From JOPF136 sp963773835 (GTDB taxonomy: Bacteria; Acidobacteriota; Terriglobia; Acidiferrales; UBA7541), in the NCBI GenBank assembly GCA_963773835.1, contig CAVZCQ010000004.1, positions 186,001-250,000 of the forward strand: a stretch of DNA of 64,000 nt. Reading direction: 5' to 3'. Every line of letters starts with the position of its first letter. Within the stretch, counting starts at the first letter, position 1. Below are positions 60,525 to 64,000 of this stretch, piece after piece. The position numbers and the translations under genes are program-made. The notes below the pieces were generated by a model. The model saw nothing but the letters and a program-made list of their open reading frames with translations. It searched no databases and had not been told where the DNA came from.

Positions 60525-62228
60525 CTAGGTGATGGCGGTTTCTTCGTAGGTGCCGAAGATGGTGCGCATCGCGTCGCAGATTTCGCCCAGCGTTGCGTAC
60601 ACCTTCACCGCATCGTAGATGAACGGCATCAGGTTCTCTTTACCCTCCGCCGCCTTTCGCAGTGCCCCCAGCCGCCGGTTCACTTCCTCCGACGACCGCT
60701 CCGCCCGCAGCTTCCTCAGGGCTGCCGCCTGCGCCGCCGCCACGCTCTCATCGATCTGCAGCACTTCGAGCGGCTGCTCTTCCGCTACAAACTCGTTCAC
60801 TCCCACCACGATCTTTTCTTTCCGGTCCACCGCCATCTGGTACCGGTAGGAGGCCTCCGCGATTTCCCGCTGCGGATATGAATTCTCGATCGCGTGCACC
60901 ATTCCGCCCAGCGCGTCGATCCGGTGGATGTATTCCCACGCCCCCGCTTCCACCTCGTTCGTCAGCGCCTCCACGAAATACGACCCGCCCAAGGGGTCCA
61001 CCGTATTCGACACTCCGCTCTCGTGCGCCAGGATCTGCTGCGTGCGGAGCGCCAGCGTCGCGGCGAACTCGGTCGGAAGGGCCCAGGCCTCGTCCAGCGA
61101 ATTCGTGTGCAGGGACTGGGTACCACCCAGCACCGCCGCCAGCGCCTGAATCGCCGTTCGCACCACGTTGTTGTACGGCTGCTGCGCCGTCAGCGAGCAT
61201 CCCGCCGTCTGCGTGTGGTAGCGCAGCGCCCACGTCCGCGGGCTCCGCGATCCGTACCGCTCCTGCATCGTCTTCACCCAGATGCGGCGCGCCGCGCGGA
61301 ATTTCGCAATCTCCTCGAAAAAATCACTGTGCGAGTTGAAGAAAAACGAAAGCTGGGGCACAAACTCGTCGATGGGCAATCCCCGGCGCAGGCCCCAATC
61401 CACGTACTCGATGCCGTCGCGCAGCGTGAATGCCAGCTCCTGGATCGCCGTCGAGCCCGCCTCCCGGATGTGGTACCCGCTCACCGAAATGGTGTTGAAT
61501 TTCGGCGTGTGCTTCATCCCGAACTCGAACGTATCGATCACCAGCCGCATCGACGGTTCGGGCGGGTAGATGTACTCCTTCTGCGCGATATATTCCTTCA
61601 GGATGTCGTTCTGGATCGTTCCGGAGATTTTCTTCCAGTCTGCGCCCTGTTTTTCCGCCACGGCCAGGTACATGGCCCAGATCGCCGCAGCGGGGGAATT
61701 GATGGTCATCGAGGTGGTGACCTGCGCCAGCGGAATCTGGTCGAACAGCGCCTCCATATCCGCGAGCGAGCTAATGGCCACTCCGCATTTCCCCACTTCG
61801 CCTTCCGAAAGAGGGTGGTCGCTGTCGTAACCCATCAGTGTGGGCAGGTCGAATGCCGTCGAGAGTCCCGTCTGCCCCTGCGTCAACAGGTAGCGGAACC
61901 GTTTGTTCGTGTCCGAGGCGCTTCCGAATCCCGCGAACTGCCGCATGGTCCACAGCCGCCCGCGATGCATCGTGGAGTGGATTCCCCGAGTGTACGGCGG
62001 CTCGCCCGGGAGCCCCAGGTCGCGCTCCGCATCCCAGCCCGCCAGGTCCGCAGGCGTGTAGAGCCGCCGGATGGGATATCCGGAAATGGTGGTGAATTCA
62101 GCGAGGCGTTCCGGGGATTTTGCCAGTGTGGGCTGAAGCGTTTTCTCTTCCCATTCCTGTTCGCGGCGGGAGGGCTGGCGTTTTTGCGTCCCCTCGACCG
62201 TCATCGTGGTCTTCGAGACTTCGCTCAT
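60525..62228 (-). CDS. mcmA1: Methylmalonyl-CoA mutase large subunit
   Basis: 567 aa, the catalytic TIM-barrel domain without the cobalamin domain. It opens with a hydrophilic leader, then FTTISGYPIRRLYTPADLAG and YTRGIHSTMHRGRLWTMRQF. QTGLSTAFDLPTLMGYDSDH lines the active site; VTTSMTINSPAAAIWAMYLA, FNTISVSGYHIREAGSTAIQ and YHTQTAGCSLTAQQPYNNVV carry CoA- and radical-site residues, and SLHTNSLDEAWALPTEFAAT ends the core. With McmA2 it converts methylmalonyl-CoA to succinyl-CoA in propionate and branched-chain amino-acid catabolism. The GTPase chaperone MeaB and the epimerase are not in the window. Confidence 0.95.
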   Translation of the reverse strand: MSEVSKTTMTVEGTQKRQPSRREQEWEEKTLQPTLAKSPERLAEFTTISGYPIRRLYTPADLAGWDAERDLGLPGEPPYTRGIHSTMHRGRLWTMRQFAGFGSASDTNKRFRYLLTQGQTGLSTAFDLPTLMGYDSDHPLSEGEVGKCGVAISSLADMEALFDQIPLAQVTTSMTINSPAAAIWAMYLAVAEKQGADWKKISGTIQNDILKEYIAQKEYIYPPEPSMRLVIDTFEFGMKHTPKFNTISVSGYHIREAGSTAIQELAFTLRDGIEYVDWGLRRGLPIDEFVPQLSFFFNSHSDFFEEIAKFRAARRIWVKTMQERYGSRSPRTWALRYHTQTAGCSLTAQQPYNNVVRTAIQALAAVLGGTQSLHTNSLDEAWALPTEFAATLALRTQQILAHESGVSNTVDPLGGSYFVEALTNEVEAGAWEYIHRIDALGGMVHAIENSYPQREIAEASYRYQMAVDRKEKIVVGVNEFVAEEQPLEVLQIDESVAAAQAAALRKLRAERSSEEVNRRLGALRKAAEGKENLMPFIYDAVKVYATLGEICDAMRTIFGTYEETAIT

Positions 62229-62363
62229 GGCATCTCCCGTGGCATCGCGCAGTGTTCAGGAAGGCGTCGCTGAGCCAATTCTACGGCAGGGGCGGGGTAG
62301 GGGCAACAAAAGCGGGGCTGGAGCGCCGCCAACGTTCATGGTGCAGCCCGAAGGCCATTGACT

Positions 62364-62395
62364 GCGAGAGGCCCCGTGCTTCCGGGGCCTCTCGC
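62364..62395. terminator. Strong hairpin downstream of the TolC-family gene
   Basis: GCGAGAGGCCCC and GGGGCCTCTCGC form a perfect 12-bp stem around an 8-base loop (GTGCTTCC). It lies 85 bases after the stop of the TolC-family gene and just upstream of mcmA1. No T-run follows on either strand, so termination would need Rho, or it acts as an mRNA 3' end stabiliser. Confidence 0.5.
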
Positions 62396-62479
62396 CTTCG
62401 CAGCAGGATGTCAGAATCGATTCGCGAGTCGAGCCAGTCTCCGCCCCACGGAATTGGCGGCTGAAGCTGGGAACTCCGG

Positions 62480-64000
62480 TTAGTAATCCCCGTTCCTCAC
62501 CCCGCCGTTCAGTTCCGTGCTCGGCGTCCCCGGAATCAGGGGGACTCGCGTCCCCGGGTGCTGCGCATCCGCCACGTCGATGCGGTTCACGGACAGCGTG
62601 CGTCCCAGCGCCCGGTCGAATTGCACTTTCGCCTCCGCCAGATTCGCCAGCGAGCGCACCTCCGTGCTGCGCGCCGTCGCCAGGTCTCGTTCCGCCTGTA
62701 TCACCAGGAAGGTAGTGGACGCGCCCAGCAGAAATTTCTTCTGCTCCGCATCGAGCGTCTGTTCCGCCAGGATACGCGCCCGGATGTTGGCCTCCACCGC
62801 GGCCTTATCCTGCGCCAGGGTGATTTGCGCGTTGCGCACGTCCACCGCCACGGTGTTGCGCAGACGTTGCAGAGTTGCCGCGCTCTGCCGGGCCTGCAGC
62901 AGCGCCGTGATGTTGGCGGCCTGCGCCGCACGGTTGCGTATGGGGATGCTCAGGTTCAGGCTCACTCCGTACGTCGGAAAGTCGCTCTGGAAGACCTGCG
63001 CCAGCGAGTCGTGCAGGCCTCCCGGAATTATGGTCGTCGCACCGGGTGTTGGAAAGGAATTAAACACTTCAGAGCCACCAATCATTGCGGGCGTTCCCGG
63101 CATTCCCGAACCGGCGGCGGTCACAATGGGATCGCCCGTCGCCGTAAACGCACCCGGTGTACCCGGTGCGGTAACCTTCGCATTGCCCCCCAGTCCCTGC
63201 GTCGAATACTGTCCCGCCAGCGTCAGCGAAGGAAGCAACAGATTCCGCGTCGCTTTCACCACGATTTTCTTCGCATCCAGGTCCAGCATCGCCTGTTTCA
63301 CGTCGGGGCGGCTGGCAGTGGCTTCGCCCACCGCCGCGCCAAGTGTAATCTCCGGAACCAGCAGGTTTTCGTCCGGTTTGTCCGTGGCCACGATGCTGAT
63401 TTCCGCCACCCGCTGGTCCATCACGTTGCGGAAGATGAGTTGCTTCAGCAGCGTTTCCTGCTGGAGCGCCAGCGTTTGCGCCGTGATCAGGGCCCCTTTT
63501 GCCGACGCCACCTCCGATTCCGCGCGGGTGATTTCAATGGGCGCCAGAGTGCCGATCTCCACCTGCCGTTTGTTGTCGCGGTAAAGTTTTTCATCCAGTG
63601 CCAGCGTTTTCTCCTTTACACCCACGTCCTGTTGCGCGAACACGAGTTCGTAGTACTGCGTCATCACCGCAACGACGGTGGTGATCAACTGTTGCTCGAA
63701 TTGCAGATCCGCCTGTTTCCGGTTGATCCGTGCCACCCGCAGAAACCGCAGGTTCGGCGTGTAGCCGAACCCCTGCAACAGGTTCTGCTGGAACTGCAGG
63801 GTCATCTGCGAGTTGATGGAGGGATTCAGGAAGCTCGCCGTGGGCGTCTGGGAAATCCGCGTGTTGTTCAGCGACACCGAAAACGCCGAGCCCGTGGGAA
63901 AGGCCTGGCCGTAACTGACGTTCCCCACCGCCTGCTGCGTATTCAGCGGCACCACTGCCGCGGCGAGCGAGCCGGTCGTGAACGCGTTGTTGATCGGCGT
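62480..64000 (-). CDS. TolC-family outer-membrane efflux protein, N-terminus outside the window
   Basis: The frame is open from the right edge to its stop at 62480, about 506 codons visible. The body shows the two half-repeats of the outer membrane efflux family. Coiled segments such as KQADLQFEQQLITTVVAVMT and VMTQYYELVFAQQDVGVKEK, then ITRAESEVASAKGALITAQT and VSLNLSIPIRNRAAQAANIT, form the periplasmic tunnel. It has a Gly/Pro/Thr-rich insert of about 60 residues (around PGTPGAFTATGDPI). The C-terminal ITLAQDKAAVEANIRARILA leads to NLAEAKVQFDRALGRTLSVN. Signal peptide not visible. Exports substrates with an inner-membrane pump and an adaptor not seen here. Confidence 0.9.
   Translation of the reverse strand, partial: TPINNAFTTGSLAAAVVPLNTQQAVGNVSYGQAFPTGSAFSVSLNNTRISQTPTASFLNPSINSQMTLQFQQNLLQGFGYTPNLRFLRVARINRKQADLQFEQQLITTVVAVMTQYYELVFAQQDVGVKEKTLALDEKLYRDNKRQVEIGTLAPIEITRAESEVASAKGALITAQTLALQQETLLKQLIFRNVMDQRVAEISIVATDKPDENLLVPEITLGAAVGEATASRPDVKQAMLDLDAKKIVVKATRNLLLPSLTLAGQYSTQGLGGNAKVTAPGTPGAFTATGDPIVTAAGSGMPGTPAMIGGSEVFNSFPTPGATTIIPGGLHDSLAQVFQSDFPTYGVSLNLSIPIRNRAAQAANITALLQARQSAATLQRLRNTVAVDVRNAQITLAQDKAAVEANIRARILAEQTLDAEQKKFLLGASTTFLVIQAERDLATARSTEVRSLANLAEAKVQFDRALGRTLSVNRIDVADAQHPGTRVPLIPGTPSTELNGGVRNGDY

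Noticed and set aside
62364..62395. Standard Rho-independent terminator
   Set aside because: The stem is excellent but there is no T-run on either side, so it is listed only as a terminator-like hairpin with low certainty.
62229..62479. Cobalamin riboswitch upstream of the mutase
   Set aside because: No B12-box-like sequence was seen in the 250 bases before mcmA1.

Overview
This 64 kb window is GC-rich, gene-dense chromosomal DNA with about 59 protein genes. I see no rRNA, tRNA, transposase, integrase, phage gene or CRISPR array. Gene content and style suggest an Acidobacteriota chromosome: a PEP-CTERM exported protein, an M13 peptidase, a VOC-SpoIIE fusion, NtrC/NtrB-type signalling, a methylmalonyl-CoA mutase split into two genes, and many short dispersed palindromic and heptad repeats. 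The phylum is inferred from family recall, because no marker RNA is present.

Layout. 0-4 kb: 3' end of a GT39 glycosyltransferase, then the TCA genes mdh and icd on the minus strand, with a perfect CRP/FNR-type palindrome upstream of icd. 4-8 kb: accessory stretch with an unknown 279-aa Cys/His protein, a repeat array that appears to encode the short peptide YVQKLREL several times, a membrane-anchored hypothetical and a methyltransferase. 7.7-15 kb: small VOC and ABM enzymes, a VOC-SpoIIE phosphatase, a secreted nine-cysteine peptide, an M13 metallopeptidase, and an ECF sigma gene overlapping a tandem-VOC gene. 15-22 kb: nitrogen control, with glnE and its target glnA separated by an unknown 452-aa Cys-cluster protein, an orphan Phd/YefM antitoxin and a membrane protein. 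22-32 kb: a TIGR01777 epimerase, a PEP-CTERM protein, a VapBC-like module with a perfect operator, inositol-phosphate synthase, a DUF4097 protein with TGDG repeats, PolX, a cold-shock protein, a Nudix hydrolase and a DUF169 protein.

32-47 kb: core genes. A LytTR regulator comes first, then a plus-strand run: acyl-CoA dehydrogenase, trpS, scpA, scpB, a pseudouridine synthase, hisC and a CoA-binding protein, mostly overlapping. A minus-strand run with ATGA overlaps follows (TrmH-like methyltransferase, rarA, beta-propeller), then nadB, then aroB-menG. 47-52 kb: pilD, a histidine kinase, a coiled-coil periplasmic protein and an NtrC-type regulator, which looks like a PilS/PilR-type unit. 52-64 kb: a catabolic block with hutH, a methyltransferase, a thioesterase, a methylglutaconyl-CoA hydratase-like enzyme, an HMG-CoA lyase-like enzyme and a methylcrotonyl-CoA carboxylase beta subunit (leucine degradation), then the split methylmalonyl-CoA mutase with a GxxExxY gene between its halves, and a truncated TolC-family protein.

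The most unusual signals are non-genic or small: (1) the YVQKLREL repeat array at 5.1-5.3 kb; (2) a GxxExxY gene bracketed by inverted CACGGAG repeats inside the mutase locus; (3) a dispersed repeat whose three copies all lie between convergent genes, while GGTGACT heptad arrays lie between divergent genes; (4) the secreted cysteine-rich peptide; (5) two Phd/YefM antitoxin genes sharing an ACTAGTC operator core although only one has a toxin.
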